Origin: Proteus sp. ZN5 | GTDB taxonomy: Bacteria > Pseudomonadota > Gammaproteobacteria > Enterobacterales > Enterobacteriaceae | DNA: 64,000 nucleotides | Direction: 5' to 3' | NCBI RefSeq assembly: GCF_011046025.1 | Contig: NZ_CP047640.1 | Coordinates: 39,913 to 103,912, forward strand | In this document: positions 9,360 to 18,380 of the stretch, piece after piece | Layout of the letters: each line of letters opens with the position of its first letter | Numbering within the stretch: position 1 is the stretch's first letter | Made by a program: the position numbers and the translations under genes | Notes under the pieces: generated by a model | What the model was told of the DNA's origin: nothing | The model's database searches: none | The model's input: the letters and a program-made list of their open reading frames with translations, nothing else

Positions 9360-10106
9360 ATGATAAAAAATAAACATCTATTGACTCTGCTACCTACCCT
9401 CTGCATCGCTTCGTTTGTTCAGGCACAAACTGTCTATGACGATGAAACCAATAAGCTGGATATTTATGGTCGACTCGAAGGTCAGGTGGCCAAAGGTGAC
9501 GCGAGCTTCGCCGGTGAAAACGACTGGTTGGGGCGCATGAATGGCCGCTTGGGCTTCAACATGAGTCGTGAACTGGATGCGATCGACAACAGCCGCGTGG
9601 TCGGCAAAATTGAATGGCAAATTCGCACTGAAGTGAACGATTCACGCTTGGATGAAGGCGACGATCTGGAAGCGCGATACAGCTATTTAGGGATCGAACA
9701 CGATGATTGGGGCATGGTGATCTTTGGCCGGACGAAGAACCCGCTCTATCAAGTCATGAAAATGACCGACAAATATAAGAACTACACGCCGGGCATTTAT
9801 AACTTCGGCGTCTCATCTATCGACACGTCTTATAAATACAATCGTCAAGATGCCACGCTGCAATATAACGCCGAGTTTGGCATGCATGAAATTCAAGCCG
9901 CTTATGTGATGGGCAATGGTGAGAATGATCGCCTCGACCACGCCATGATGGCCAGTTATCGCCTCAACTATAAAGGCGACGGCTTTAAACTGTCACCCGC
10001 TATTGCGGTGAGCCAATTTAAGCGCCATGACGACAATACCGACACCAAACGCAAACAGCACGACCAAATCATGGCCGGGGTTGAGTTGTCGCCCAAATGG
10101 TCTTCT
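9360..10106 (+). pseudogene. Gram-negative general porin, C-terminally truncated
   Basis: The first 22 residues form a signal peptide (cleavage after FVQA), followed by a porin start (DDETNKLDIYGRLEGQ) and a run of alternating beta-strand sequence to LSPKW near 10100. The frame then enters the downstream terminator hairpin and ends at 10193 with unrelated residues. Vibrio-type porins are usually over 320 residues and end in an aromatic residue, so the last part of the barrel is missing. A 3' deletion joining the gene to its own terminator is the simplest explanation. Confidence 0.8.
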
Positions 10107-10139
10107 TGTGTCCCACCACACCAGAAGACCATTTGTTTT
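10095..10139 (+). terminator. Rho-independent terminator after the porin
   Basis: Arms AAATGGTCTTCT (10095-10106) and AGAAGACCATTT (10123-10134), with additional TGTG/CACA pairing inside, are followed by GTTTT. It overlaps the end of the truncated porin frame. Confidence 0.7.
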
Positions 10140-10229
10140 AGGGCGATCACCTTTCGGGTAAGCAAACACAACACAGAGCACACGCTGTGTTAATCTGCGG
10201 CGACATGAGGCAAGCGGTGACTGAATTTT

Positions 10230-11114
10230 ATGAAAGATCCTCTCGATTTAACCACCTACAAACGGTTGGCAGAACAGCTCAAACCGTTTACCGAAACTGA
10301 AACGTTACTTCATTCATTTATTGTCGAACATTTCGAAGAGCTCTCTTACTACGGCATTATCGATTTGGCGCAAAAGGCGAAAGTGAGTAAAGCCACCATC
10401 GGGCGCTATCTCAATAAGCTTGGATACACCGGCTACGCCGCGTTTAAAAGCGCCCTGACGCAAGATCAGATCGCCCAAACCTTCGTCGCCCCCATCGAAG
10501 CCAATAAAGCACGCGCGATGGTTCAGGGCACCGATACCAAAGAAGAAGCGTCGCGCTATATTGGTAACGTGAGTCTGCTGATCGATCAATTTGCCGCAGA
10601 ATTGAAAATTGATGAGTTGGAAGCGCTCGCCAAACGGATTGCCGACAAACGCCGCACCATTTACGTAGTCGGGCCCGCATCATCGCGAGCGCTGGCCATC
10701 CATTTCTCCACCCTCTTGAAATACAATCGCTCGGAAGTGGTGTTGCTGCCGTTGGATAAAGGTGAGCTGCCCAAGGCGTTGCTGGGTATTAAAGAAAATG
10801 ACGTGTTACTGGCGTTCTCGTATTACCGATTCAACCCAGTGGTGTTGGATATCACCAAATACTTTCACAGTAAAAAAGCCTACGTCACGGTGGTGACCAA
10901 CACCTATTCCAACCCGTACGCCATCTACAGCGACGCGCAATATGTGTTGCCGAGTGACGTCGATTCGATCTTCCACAGTCGAACCATTGGCTTTTTGTTC
11001 GTTGAATTGCTGCTGTTTTTGATTCAGCGTGAGTCGCGCAACGATGATAACTTCGAAGAGCTGGAAAGCTTGTTCAAGTTCTTCGGTACCTTTTCATCGC
11101 TTGAGTTTAAATAG
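10230..11114 (+). CDS. RpiR/MurR-family transcriptional regulator (HTH plus SIS domain)
   Basis: A 294-residue protein. Residues 1-80 form an RpiR-type helix-turn-helix (IIDLAQKAKVSKATIGRYL) and residues 125-255 a SIS sugar-isomerase-fold ligand domain (TIYVVGPASSRALAIHF). Such regulators sense phosphorylated metabolites. It follows the truncated porin and lies near the dicarboxylate operon, which it may regulate; this is only positional inference. Confidence 0.85.
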   Translation: MKDPLDLTTYKRLAEQLKPFTETETLLHSFIVEHFEELSYYGIIDLAQKAKVSKATIGRYLNKLGYTGYAAFKSALTQDQIAQTFVAPIEANKARAMVQGTDTKEEASRYIGNVSLLIDQFAAELKIDELEALAKRIADKRRTIYVVGPASSRALAIHFSTLLKYNRSEVVLLPLDKGELPKALLGIKENDVLLAFSYYRFNPVVLDITKYFHSKKAYVTVVTNTYSNPYAIYSDAQYVLPSDVDSIFHSRTIGFLFVELLLFLIQRESRNDDNFEELESLFKFFGTFSSLEFK

Positions 11115-11187
11115 CGCTTCCCCTCACACCGCATGATGACGCCATGAGCAGGTCCCGCGCCTGCCTCATAGCCTTGATTGCCGGTCT

Positions 11188-11694
11188 TTATGACTCGTCG
11201 GCGGCTTGCTCGGCAAGGGCGTGCGCCCGCTGAATTTTCATCGTAATCGCATCAATCAACACTTCGGCTTTGCGTTGATCACGCACGTAAAAGCGTTTCA
11301 CAACCTGCCCTGAATCATTGTTGAGCTGCACGATGTACCACTCGTTTTGGCGGTACAGCATCGGCGTCTGCAATGCATTGAAATAGAGATGCACGTTTAA
11401 GCTTCTCTCTTTGGCGCGAATCGCAACGCCCCCGACGGCCACACTGCCGGAAAACGTCGAGTGGGATGTTGTGATCGTTTCGCGCACTACACCGTCATCC
11501 AGCATCAGGTACTCTTCCGTCACGACGATGGTTTCTGGGCGAAGATTGACTGGCTGCGCCATGATGACCTCTTCAATGATCACATCCGGCGACTCCGTCA
11601 ATGCGCCGGGCTCTGGCGTATAAGGAATAACGTGAGTACTGCAGCCGCTCAGCACTAGCAGGGTAAAACTGACCAGCCAATGTTTGATGGACAT
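11188..11694 (-). CDS. Predicted outer-membrane lipoprotein of unknown function
   Basis: About 168 residues with a lipoprotein signal (MSIKHWLVSFTLLVLSGC; lipobox LSGC). The start at 11694 has GGAG at suitable spacing and is preferred to an ATG nine codons upstream. The mature part shows no recognised domain. It lies alone between convergent and divergent neighbours. Confidence 0.7.
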   Translation of the reverse strand: MSIKHWLVSFTLLVLSGCSTHVIPYTPEPGALTESPDVIIEEVIMAQPVNLRPETIVVTEEYLMLDDGVVRETITTSHSTFSGSVAVGGVAIRAKERSLNVHLYFNALQTPMLYRQNEWYIVQLNNDSGQVVKRFYVRDQRKAEVLIDAITMKIQRAHALAEQAADES

Positions 11695-11886
11695 CCCGTG
11701 CTCCTTTCTCGTAGTCGGCAATGACTCGACTATAAAGCACTCGCAAGCAAAATACTGCTTCTTGTGCTGCGGAATTTATCTAATCTTGCTTTAGGGACAA
11801 GGGCATTAGAACATTACCGCTTGACCTTCAACTTCACTTTAACCTTAAGATAAGCATCACACCCAGCGTAATTGAGGACATCCTGT

Positions 11887-12819
11887 ATGCAAACCATCTT
11901 AGGCGCCAACGGTCAGATTGGCCGCGAGTTAGCTCTGAGCCTGAAACGCGACTTTACCAGCGAGATTCGTTTGGTCAGCCGCCACCCACAAAAAGTGAAT
12001 GATTCAGACCAACTGATGGCTGCCGACCTGCTGGATCGCACACAAACTTCGCAAGCAGTAGCGGGCTCTGAAATTGTCTATCTCACCGCTGGCCTCCCCA
12101 TGGATACGCAGTTGTGGGTGGAACAATGGCCGGTACTGATGCGCAACGTCATTGATGCGTGCATCGAACACGGCGCGAAGTTGGTCTACTTCGACAACAC
12201 ATACATGTACCCACAAACGGCCGCCCCGCAACGAGAAGATGCACCGTTTGAACCTTATGGCGCCAAAGGCAAAGTGCGGGCACAGATCACCACCCTCTTG
12301 CTTGATGCCATGCATCAAGGCCAACTTGACGCCATGATTTGTCGCGCGCCGGAGTTTTATGGCCCGGGGAAAACCCAAAGCATCACCAACAGCACCGTCA
12401 TCGATAACCTGTTGGCAGGCAAAGCCGCCAAGCTATTTATTCGCGATGATGTCAAACGCAGCCTGATCTACACGCCAGATGCCAGCCGAGCGATGGCTCT
12501 ACTGGGCAACACGCCCGATGCGTATGGTCAAACGTGGCATCTACCTTGCGATGATGAACGCCTGACGTATAAAGAATTCGTCCAGTTGGCAGCGAAAACC
12601 TTTGGCGTCAAACCAAACTATCGTGTCCTCAAGCCTTGACTGCTCTGGATCGCGGGGAAATTCAACCCAACCGTGCGCGACGCGGCTGAGCTGCTACCTC
12701 GCTATCACGTCGACAACGTGTTTATTTCCGACAAGTTTAAGCGCCGCTTCCCCGAATTTACCGTGACACGTTTTGAACAAGGATTGGCAACCATTGCGCA
12801 AGAGCGCCAAGCGTCCTAA
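11887..12819 (+). pseudogene. NAD-dependent epimerase/dehydratase-like gene with an in-frame UGA
   Basis: The frame starts at MQTILGANGQIGREL (a Rossmann GxxGxxG variant) and reads 250 codons to a TGA at 12637-12639. It then stays open in the same frame for 59 codons to TAA at 12817, encoding LLWIAGKFNPTVRDAAELLP, typical of the family C-terminus. The TGA sits where relatives commonly have Trp, so a single TGG-to-TGA change is likely. Reductase or epimerase activity on an unknown substrate is presumably lost. Confidence 0.8.
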
Positions 12820-12884
12820 ACATCAAACCCAAACCTCCCCCCGAACTCACACGGGAGCGAGCAAGGCCGATTGGAGAAGATTCG

Positions 12885-13955
12885 ATGACCACCCAAACAC
12901 CCACTAAGCGCTGGATGATTTACGGCGCCTACGGCTATACCGGAGAGCTCATTGCCCGCGAAGCCGTCAAACGTGGCCTAACGCCCATCTTGGCTGGGCG
13001 AGATGCAGAAAAAACTGAGCGGTTGGCACAAGCACTTCACTTGGAAGCAAGAGCATTCGCCTTGGATGACGACGCCCTTGTGGTGGAACAACTACAAGAT
13101 TGTGCATTGGTTCTTAACTGTGCGGGGCCATTTTCGTCCACCGCCCATAAAATGATGTCTGCATGCTTAAACGCCTCGACCCATTATCTGGATATCACAG
13201 GCGAGATTGACGTGTTTGAATGGGCGCAATCACATCATTCACACGCCCAAGCGGCCAACGTCATTTTATGTCCTGGTGTCGGGTTTGATGTCATTCCGAC
13301 CGACTGCGTGGCAGCGGCCTTGAAAGCGGCATTACCAGACGCCACACACTTAAGCCTTGGGTTTGACTCTCGATCCAGCTTTTCTCCAGGCACCGCAAAG
13401 ACGTCCGTCGAAGGCTTGGCACAAGGAGGGAAAGTTCGTCGTGACGGTCACATCATCAACGTACCGCTCGCCTACGAGGTACGAACCATAGATTTCGGCG
13501 ATGGCGAAAAACCCGCCATGACCATTCCTTGGGGCGATGTTTCAACCGCTTATCACACCACGGGGATTGAAAACATCGACGTCTTTATTCCCGGCTCGCA
13601 CGCCATGATCGCCAATGCCAAACTCGCCAACTACCTGCGTCCATTCCTTGGCTTGCGTTGGGTTCAGAATGTGATCAAGGCTCACATCGCACGAACGGTT
13701 CAAGGCCCCAATGAACAAACGCGCTCATCCATGCCAACGTATGTGTGGGGGGAAGCGACGAATGCCCGTGGGGAACACAAAACTGCGCGAATACAAACGG
13801 CCAACGGCTATAGCTTAACCATCACAGGCTCACTTGCGGTGGTCGACTTCGTATTACAACAAGCGCCAGACGGCGGCAGTTATACGCCAGCGCGTTTAAT
13901 GGGAGCAGAACTGGTCACGCAACTGCCCGAGTCTGGACCACTTGTCATCTGTTGA
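12885..13955 (+). CDS. Saccharopine-dehydrogenase-like NAD(P) reductase
   Basis: A 356-residue protein with an N-terminal Rossmann segment (WMIYGAYGYTGELIA, residues 10-24) typical of the saccharopine dehydrogenase / trans-acting enoyl reductase family, followed by the conserved LVLNCAGPFSS and CPGVGFDVIPTD regions. Members reduce activated carbonyls or C=C bonds; the substrate is unknown. A start codon near 12885 is preceded by GGAGAAGATTCG. It forms a small same-strand group with the broken epimerase gene. Confidence 0.8.
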   Translation: MTTQTPTKRWMIYGAYGYTGELIAREAVKRGLTPILAGRDAEKTERLAQALHLEARAFALDDDALVVEQLQDCALVLNCAGPFSSTAHKMMSACLNASTHYLDITGEIDVFEWAQSHHSHAQAANVILCPGVGFDVIPTDCVAAALKAALPDATHLSLGFDSRSSFSPGTAKTSVEGLAQGGKVRRDGHIINVPLAYEVRTIDFGDGEKPAMTIPWGDVSTAYHTTGIENIDVFIPGSHAMIANAKLANYLRPFLGLRWVQNVIKAHIARTVQGPNEQTRSSMPTYVWGEATNARGEHKTARIQTANGYSLTITGSLAVVDFVLQQAPDGGSYTPARLMGAELVTQLPESGPLVIC

Positions 13956-14146
13956 AGACCAACCGTAACAGGTCAAGTGGCAAACCTTGGCGCATCGTCA
14001 GAACGCATTTCTGCCTGTATTCAGCCCAAAGGAAGCGCTGCAAAATGTGGTGTATATTAAGTAATGAATCACCGGTCTTCGTTAAACGTATCCGCGCGCG
14101 TCAATTTGCGCTACGTTCAAAGAACCCCCTCGCTTGGAGAAGAGCT

Positions 14147-14479
14147 ATGGCTGATATCATCGATTACTCACTCAATGAAATTCGTCTTGAACTTAGAGAG
14201 CGCTTGACCACATTGCTGGCGGCTTCCTCACTCGCACAACAAGCTTGCCTTCCTCGCCTCACCACACTCATCACCTATTATTTGGTGTACGAAGAAGGAG
14301 AATTGAGTTTTGAGCACTTCATTGCCCAGCTCAGCAAACCGGAAAATCAGTGGCGCTGCTTTATGATTTTTGGATCGTCCTTACCCGAACACGAACTGCA
14401 CGAATTGCTCGAGACCTCGGTTCAGCATCAAGAAGAGCTGGACGACATGATGGTGTCTCTGGGGATGTACCTGCCCTAA
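14147..14479 (+). CDS. Hypothetical acidic protein, about 110 aa
   Basis: Not recognised. The start MADIIDYSLNEIRLEL at 14147 is preceded by GGAGAAGAGCT and is preferred over the much longer frame from 13952, whose N-terminus is basic and unrelated in composition. Mostly helical, acidic C-terminus (HQEELDDMMVSLGMYLP). The IS5-family 3' fragment begins about 22 nt downstream. Confidence 0.5.
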   Translation: MADIIDYSLNEIRLELRERLTTLLAASSLAQQACLPRLTTLITYYLVYEEGELSFEHFIAQLSKPENQWRCFMIFGSSLPEHELHELLETSVQHQEELDDMMVSLGMYLP

Positions 14480-14501
14480 CTAACCGTATCATCATGCCAA
14501 C

Positions 14502-14680
14502 ATTCGCCATGTAGCTATTGACTCAACTGGCCTTAAAGTCTTTGGCGAGGGTGAGTGGAAAGTGAAAAAGCATGGCGCAGAAAAACGCAGAACATGGCGT
14601 AAACTACACTTAGCTGTTGATGTGGATACTCACGAAGCTGTTAGTGCGCAAGTCAGCCTTGTAAATGTTGGCGATAATGT
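14502..14680 (+). pseudogene. IS5-family transposase, middle fragment (other half of 382-801)
   Basis: Encodes IRHVAIDSTGLKVFGEGEWK and then WRKLHLAVDVDTHE to SLVNVGDN, aligning with the complete IS5-family transposase at 18436-19359. It begins in codon phase exactly where the fragment ending at 801 stops (SRGA then IRHVAIDSTG). It breaks off at about 14680, where IS66 sequence on the other strand starts. The DDE domain is incomplete. Confidence 0.8.
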
Positions 14681-14882
14681 ACCAAAGAGCAAAGCCTGTT
14701 TTATCCCAGTACAACACTTTGACTTTATCGCACTGTTTGTTGGTGAACAGGAACAGTGCGCCGCTGCCCAAGGGCAAGTCGGTGTCATTTTAGATAATCG
14801 CAGCGAGGCCGTTGATGGACTTTCTAAAATCGACGCTTTCGCGATAGAGATAGATTTCGGGAGCACTGAGCATACGTTTCAT
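14681..14882 (-). pseudogene. IS66 TnpB (ORF2), truncated and with a stop codon
   Basis: Starts ATG at 14882 overlapping the tnpA stop. It encodes MLSAPEIYLYRESVDFRKSI, then LAAII, a TAA stop near 14797, and continues in frame as NDTDLPLGSGALFLFTNK to DKTGFALWY. The TAA replaces a GAA-type codon seen in relatives. It is cut at about 14681 by the IS5-family fragment. Accessory protein of IS66 transposition, inactive here. Confidence 0.75.
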
Positions 14883-15199
14883 GACAGCGCACCGATAAGT
14901 TCTGCAAGATAGGTCGCTGGCGTGCCTTGTGGGATGCTCAGTTCAACATCATGGACGAGCAGGGTCATATTGGCAACGGCAAGGTGAGTGGCTTGATACT
15001 TTGTGGTCTTTTCAACGACTTCTGCTTTAACAAAGCCAACCGTGTTCGGTTTTTCGATGTGCTTTAACTGTTGGCGCTTAGCGTAAAAAGTGGAGAGGCT
15101 CAGTCCGTTACGTTCACAGAATAATCGTTGTGATAGCTGGCTGGATTCATAGCGTTCGAACAGGGTTCGCCATTCTTGGTTAGTGCGTCGTTTGGCCAT
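14879..15199 (-). CDS. IS66 TnpA (ORF1)
   Basis: A 106-residue protein with the N-terminal helix-turn-helix typical of IS66 OrfA (EWRTLFERYESSQLSQRLFC, then ERNGLSLSTFYAKR) and the conserved C-terminal IPQGTPATYLAELI. Intact, but its partners are broken. The 4-nt overlap with tnpB fits the family's coupled layout. Confidence 0.8.
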   Translation of the reverse strand: MAKRRTNQEWRTLFERYESSQLSQRLFCERNGLSLSTFYAKRQQLKHIEKPNTVGFVKAEVVEKTTKYQATHLAVANMTLLVHDVELSIPQGTPATYLAELIGALS

Positions 15200-15334
15200 T
15201 TCAAATCTCCTTTGCTCCTTTGGGTTGGAGGTTTGATCTTATTATTCGGGCTAGACGATTAGAATGCGGGGTTTATGACGCGCTTACAATATATCCAAAT
15301 GATTTTGTTGAACACGACAGGGAGCCCAGAGCCC

Positions 15335-15550
15335 ATTATGAAGCGGAACGCACGCTGCGTGGCTATGTGCTATGGCGCAAACGGAGCTACGGGGTGTGTC
15401 GTGGGGAGTTGTTTCGTCAACGGATACTCTCGTTGGTGGAAACTGCCAAACGCTTGGGGCGTGCTGCCCCCAGGAGTGGCTGCGCGCCATCGTCCGAGCC
15501 TGCATCGAGAAGACGGATTACCCGATCCCATCAGAGTTGTGTAGTCTGAA
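15335..15550 (+). pseudogene. IS66-type transposase C-terminal remnant
   Basis: Reads in two frames as AERTLRGYVLWRKRSYGV, then RGELFRQRILSLVETAKRLG, then EWLRAIVRACIEKTDYPIP, the C-terminal region of IS66 TnpC proteins. At least one frameshift separates the pieces. Same strand as the TnpC fragment at 1-381 and plausibly the far end of that gene. Confidence 0.55.
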
Positions 15551-15655
15551 TAGGGGTTTCAGTATGGCGAATTTTATACTATTTTATGCTACTTAAACCC
15601 TTTTTGTTATGGTTAGACCAAGTTAGACTGTGTTTCATCTTGGTTTGTTACCCAG

Positions 15656-15671
15656 GGAAGGTGCGAACAAG
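15656..15671 (+). repeat. Isolated IS5 right-end inverted repeat remnant
   Basis: GGAAGGTGCGAACAAG is identical to the terminal 16 nt of the right end of the IS5 copy at 17088-18275 (in inverse orientation there, ending at 18275). After 16 nt the sequence diverges into the dhaT upstream region. Confidence 0.7.
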
Positions 15672-15740
15672 ACATGTTATTAGCGCAAACCGCACTGAAT
15701 TGTTTCTCTGAATTATAATTTAAATCTAAGAAGGTAAATT

Positions 15741-16904
15741 ATGAGCTATCGTATGTTTGATTACCTGGTGCCGAATGTGAACTTTTTTGGCCCGAATGCT
15801 ATTTCCGTCGTGGGCGAACGCTGCAAACTGTTGGGCGGTAAAAAAGCGCTGCTGGTGACTGATAAAGGTCTGCGAACCATTAAGGACGGCGCGGTTGATA
15901 AAACCCTCGAACATCTGCGTGAAGCCGGTATTGACGTGGTGGTGTTTGACGGCGTCGAGCCAAACCCTAAAGACACCAACGTGCGCGACGGCCTGGACGT
16001 TTTTCGTAAAGAGCAATGCGATATCATCGTTACCGTCGGCGGTGGTAGCCCGCATGACTGCGGTAAAGGCATCGGCATCGCAGCGACGCACGAAGGCGAT
16101 CTCTATAGCTATGCCGGGATTGAAACCCTGACCAATCCGCTGCCGCCGATCGTCGCGGTGAATACCACCGCCGGTACCGCCAGCGAAGTCACCCGTCACT
16201 GCGTGCTGACCAATACCAAAACCAAAGTGAAGTTTGTGATAGTCAGTTGGCGCAACCTGCCGTCGGTTTCCATTAATGACCCACTGCTGATGCTCGGCAA
16301 ACCTGCGCCACTGACTGCGGCAACAGGAATGGACGCCCTGACCCACGCCGTTGAGGCCTATATTTCAAAAGATGCCAACCCGGTTACCGACGCCGCCGCT
16401 ATCCAGGCAATTCGTCTGATCGCCCGCAACTTACGCCAAGCCGTAGCACTGGGCAGCAACCTGAAAGCTCGCGAGAATATGGCCTATGCCTCTTTGCTGG
16501 CGGGTATGGCCTTCAACAACGCCAACCTTGGCTACGTTCACGCGATGGCGCATCAGCTTGGCGGTCTGTACGACATGCCGCACGGCGTAGCAAATGCCGT
16601 CCTGCTGCCGCACGTGGCGCGCTATAACCTGATCGCTAATCCGGAGAAATTTGCCGACATCGCGGAGTTTATGGGTGAGAACACTGACGGTCTGTCCACC
16701 ATGGATGCTGCCGAGCTGGCGATTCGCGCCATCGCTCGCCTGTCAGCCGATATCGGTATTCCGCAGCATCTGCGCGAGCTGGGCGTCAAAGAAGCCGATT
16801 TCCCGTATATGGCGGAAATGGCGCTGAAAGACGGCAATGCCTTCTCCAACCCGCGTAAAGGGAACGAGAAAGAAATTGCCGAGATCTTCCGTCAGGCATT
16901 CTGA
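15741..16904 (+). CDS. dhaT: 1,3-propanediol dehydrogenase
   Basis: A 387-residue class III iron-containing alcohol dehydrogenase reducing 3-hydroxypropionaldehyde to 1,3-propanediol with NADH in anaerobic glycerol fermentation. Motifs seen: GGGSPHDCGKGIG (nucleotide loop, about 96-108), TTAGTASEVT, and the iron-binding helix HAMAHQLGGLYDMPHG near 263-278. Sequence and order (followed by a dhaG-type gene) match the dha regulon of Klebsiella/Citrobacter. The SD AAGAAGG lies ahead of the ATG. The glycerol dehydratase genes are absent, so the pathway is not complete here. Confidence 0.9.
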   Translation: MSYRMFDYLVPNVNFFGPNAISVVGERCKLLGGKKALLVTDKGLRTIKDGAVDKTLEHLREAGIDVVVFDGVEPNPKDTNVRDGLDVFRKEQCDIIVTVGGGSPHDCGKGIGIAATHEGDLYSYAGIETLTNPLPPIVAVNTTAGTASEVTRHCVLTNTKTKVKFVIVSWRNLPSVSINDPLLMLGKPAPLTAATGMDALTHAVEAYISKDANPVTDAAAIQAIRLIARNLRQAVALGSNLKARENMAYASLLAGMAFNNANLGYVHAMAHQLGGLYDMPHGVANAVLLPHVARYNLIANPEKFADIAEFMGENTDGLSTMDAAELAIRAIARLSADIGIPQHLRELGVKEADFPYMAEMALKDGNAFSNPRKGNEKEIAEIFRQAF

Positions 16905-16920
16905 TCAATAAGGGGGCGCA

Positions 16921-17087
16921 ATGTCACTTTCATCACCGGGCGTACATCTGTTTTATCACTCACTCTGGCAGGATACGCGCGTGCTTGATGAACTATGCTG
17001 GGGGCTGGAAGAGCAAGGCGTCCCTTGCCGGACAATCTGTTGCGACGAGCATGACTGCGCGCTGGCCCTCAGCAAGCTGGCGGCTAA
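16921..17087 (+). pseudogene. dhaG: Glycerol dehydratase reactivase small subunit, truncated by IS5
   Basis: The first 55 codons (start MSLSSPGVHLFYHS, then LDELCWGLEEQGVPCRTI) match the N-terminus of the DhaG/PduH-type reactivase small subunit found next to dhaT in enterobacterial dha clusters. IS5 starts at 17088 after CTAA, so roughly the C-terminal half is missing. Starts 16 nt after dhaT. Confidence 0.8.
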
Positions 17088-18275
17088 GGAAGGTGCGAAT
17101 AAGCGGGGAAATTCTTCTCGGCTGACTCAGTCATTTCATTTCTTCATGTTTGAGCCGTTTTTTCTCCCGTAAATGCCTTGAATCAGCCTATTTAGACCGT
17201 TTCTTCGCCATTTAAGGCGTTATTCCCAGTTTTTAGTGAGATCTCTCCCACTGACGTATCATTTGGTCCGCCCGAAACAGGTTGGCCAGCGTGAATAACA
17301 TCGCCAGTTGGTTATCGTTTTTCAGCAACCCCTTGTATCTGGCTTTCACGAAGCCGAACTGTCGCTTGATGATGCGAAATGGGTGCTCCACCTTGGCCCG
17401 GATGCTGGCTTTCATGTATTCGATGTTGATGGCCGTTTTGTTCTTGCGTGGATGCTGTTTCAAGGTTCTTACCTTGCCGGGGCGCTCGGCGATCAGCCAG
17501 TCCACCTCGGCCAGCTCCTCGCGCTGTGGCGCCCCTTGGTAGCCGGCATCGGCTGAGACAAATTGCTCCTCTCCATGCAGCAGATTACCCAGCTGATTGA
17601 GGTCATGCTCGTTGGCCGCGGTGGTGACTAGGCTGTGGGTCAGGCCACTCTTGGCATCGACACCAATGTGGGCCTTCATGCCAAAGTGCCACTGATTGCC
17701 TTTCTTGGTCTGATGCATCTGCGGATCGCGTTGCTGCTCTTTGTTCTTGGTCGAGCTGGGTGCCTCAATGATGGTGGCATCGACCAAGGTGCCTTGAGTC
17801 ATCATGACGCCTGCTTCGGCCAGCCAGCGATTGATGGTCTTGAACAATTGGCGGGCCAGTTGATGCTGCTCCAGCAGGTGGCGGAAATTCATGATGGTGG
17901 TGCGGTCCGGCAAGGCGCTATCCAGGGATAACCGGGCAAACAGACGCATGGAGGCGATTTCGTACAGAGCATCTTCCATCGCGCCATCGCTCAGGTTGTA
18001 CCAATGCTGCATGCAGTGAATGCGTAGCATGGTTTCCAGCGGATAAGGTCGCCGGCCATTACCAGCCTTGGGATAAAACGGCTCGATGACTTCCACCATG
18101 TTTTGCCATGGCAGAATCTGCTCCATGCGGGACAAGAAAATCTCTTTTCTGGTCTGACGGCGCTTACTGCTGAATTCACTGTCGGCGAAGGTGAGCTGAT
18201 GACTCATGATGAACCCTTTTTCATGGCTCCAGATGACAAACATGATCTCATATCAGGGACTTGTTCGCACCTTCC
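17088..18275 (-). mobile_element. IS5
   Basis: About 1.19 kb bounded by GGAAGGTGCGAATAAG on the left and the inverse of GGAAGGTGCGAACAAG on the right. The transposase and ends match the classical enterobacterial IS5. Flanks are CTAA on the left and CTAG on the right, both fitting the IS5 YTAR target but not identical, so the insertion context has been rearranged after transposition. Confidence 0.9.
17233..18207 (-). CDS. IS5 transposase
   Basis: About 324 residues starting MSHQLTFADSEFSSKRRQTR, the classic IS5 transposase start (a longer frame from 18243 exists). DDE domain: TLVDATIIEAPSS, FVSADAGYQGA and a C-terminal SIRAKVEHPFRIIKRQFG (Y-x2-R-x3-E-x6-K-type region). Catalyses IS5 transposition. 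Appears intact. Confidence 0.92.
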   Translation of the reverse strand: MSHQLTFADSEFSSKRRQTRKEIFLSRMEQILPWQNMVEVIEPFYPKAGNGRRPYPLETMLRIHCMQHWYNLSDGAMEDALYEIASMRLFARLSLDSALPDRTTIMNFRHLLEQHQLARQLFKTINRWLAEAGVMMTQGTLVDATIIEAPSSTKNKEQQRDPQMHQTKKGNQWHFGMKAHIGVDAKSGLTHSLVTTAANEHDLNQLGNLLHGEEQFVSADAGYQGAPQREELAEVDWLIAERPGKVRTLKQHPRKNKTAINIEYMKASIRAKVEHPFRIIKRQFGFVKARYKGLLKNDNQLAMLFTLANLFRADQMIRQWERSH

Positions 18276-18380
18276 CTAGCCCAGTGAGTTTGTTCAACGC
18301 CTTTATCATCGCGTAAGTTTCTCCTACCTGACCGTTATAATTTCGCAGGCTCAATCTGCCACCAAGTAGTTGCTTCACTC
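18276..18380 (-). pseudogene. IS5-family transposase C-terminal scrap
   Basis: The reverse strand encodes VKQLLGGRLSLRNYNGQVGE and then TYAMIKALNKLTGL, the C-terminus of a transposase closely related to, but distinct from, the one at 18436-19359. It is cut by IS5 on one side and by the complete IS5-family element on the other. Confidence 0.75.

Larger units (their letters stand above)
14681..15288 (-). mobile_element. IS66-family element fragment (tnpA, partial tnpB, one end)
   Basis: Contains tnpA and a truncated tnpB in the usual order with an ATGA overlap. An end-like sequence on the reverse strand (GTAAGCGCGTCATAAAC, ending at 15288) lies upstream of tnpA. The tnpB gene stops at the junction with the IS5-family fragment at about 14680, and no tnpC follows on this strand. 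Confidence 0.6.
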
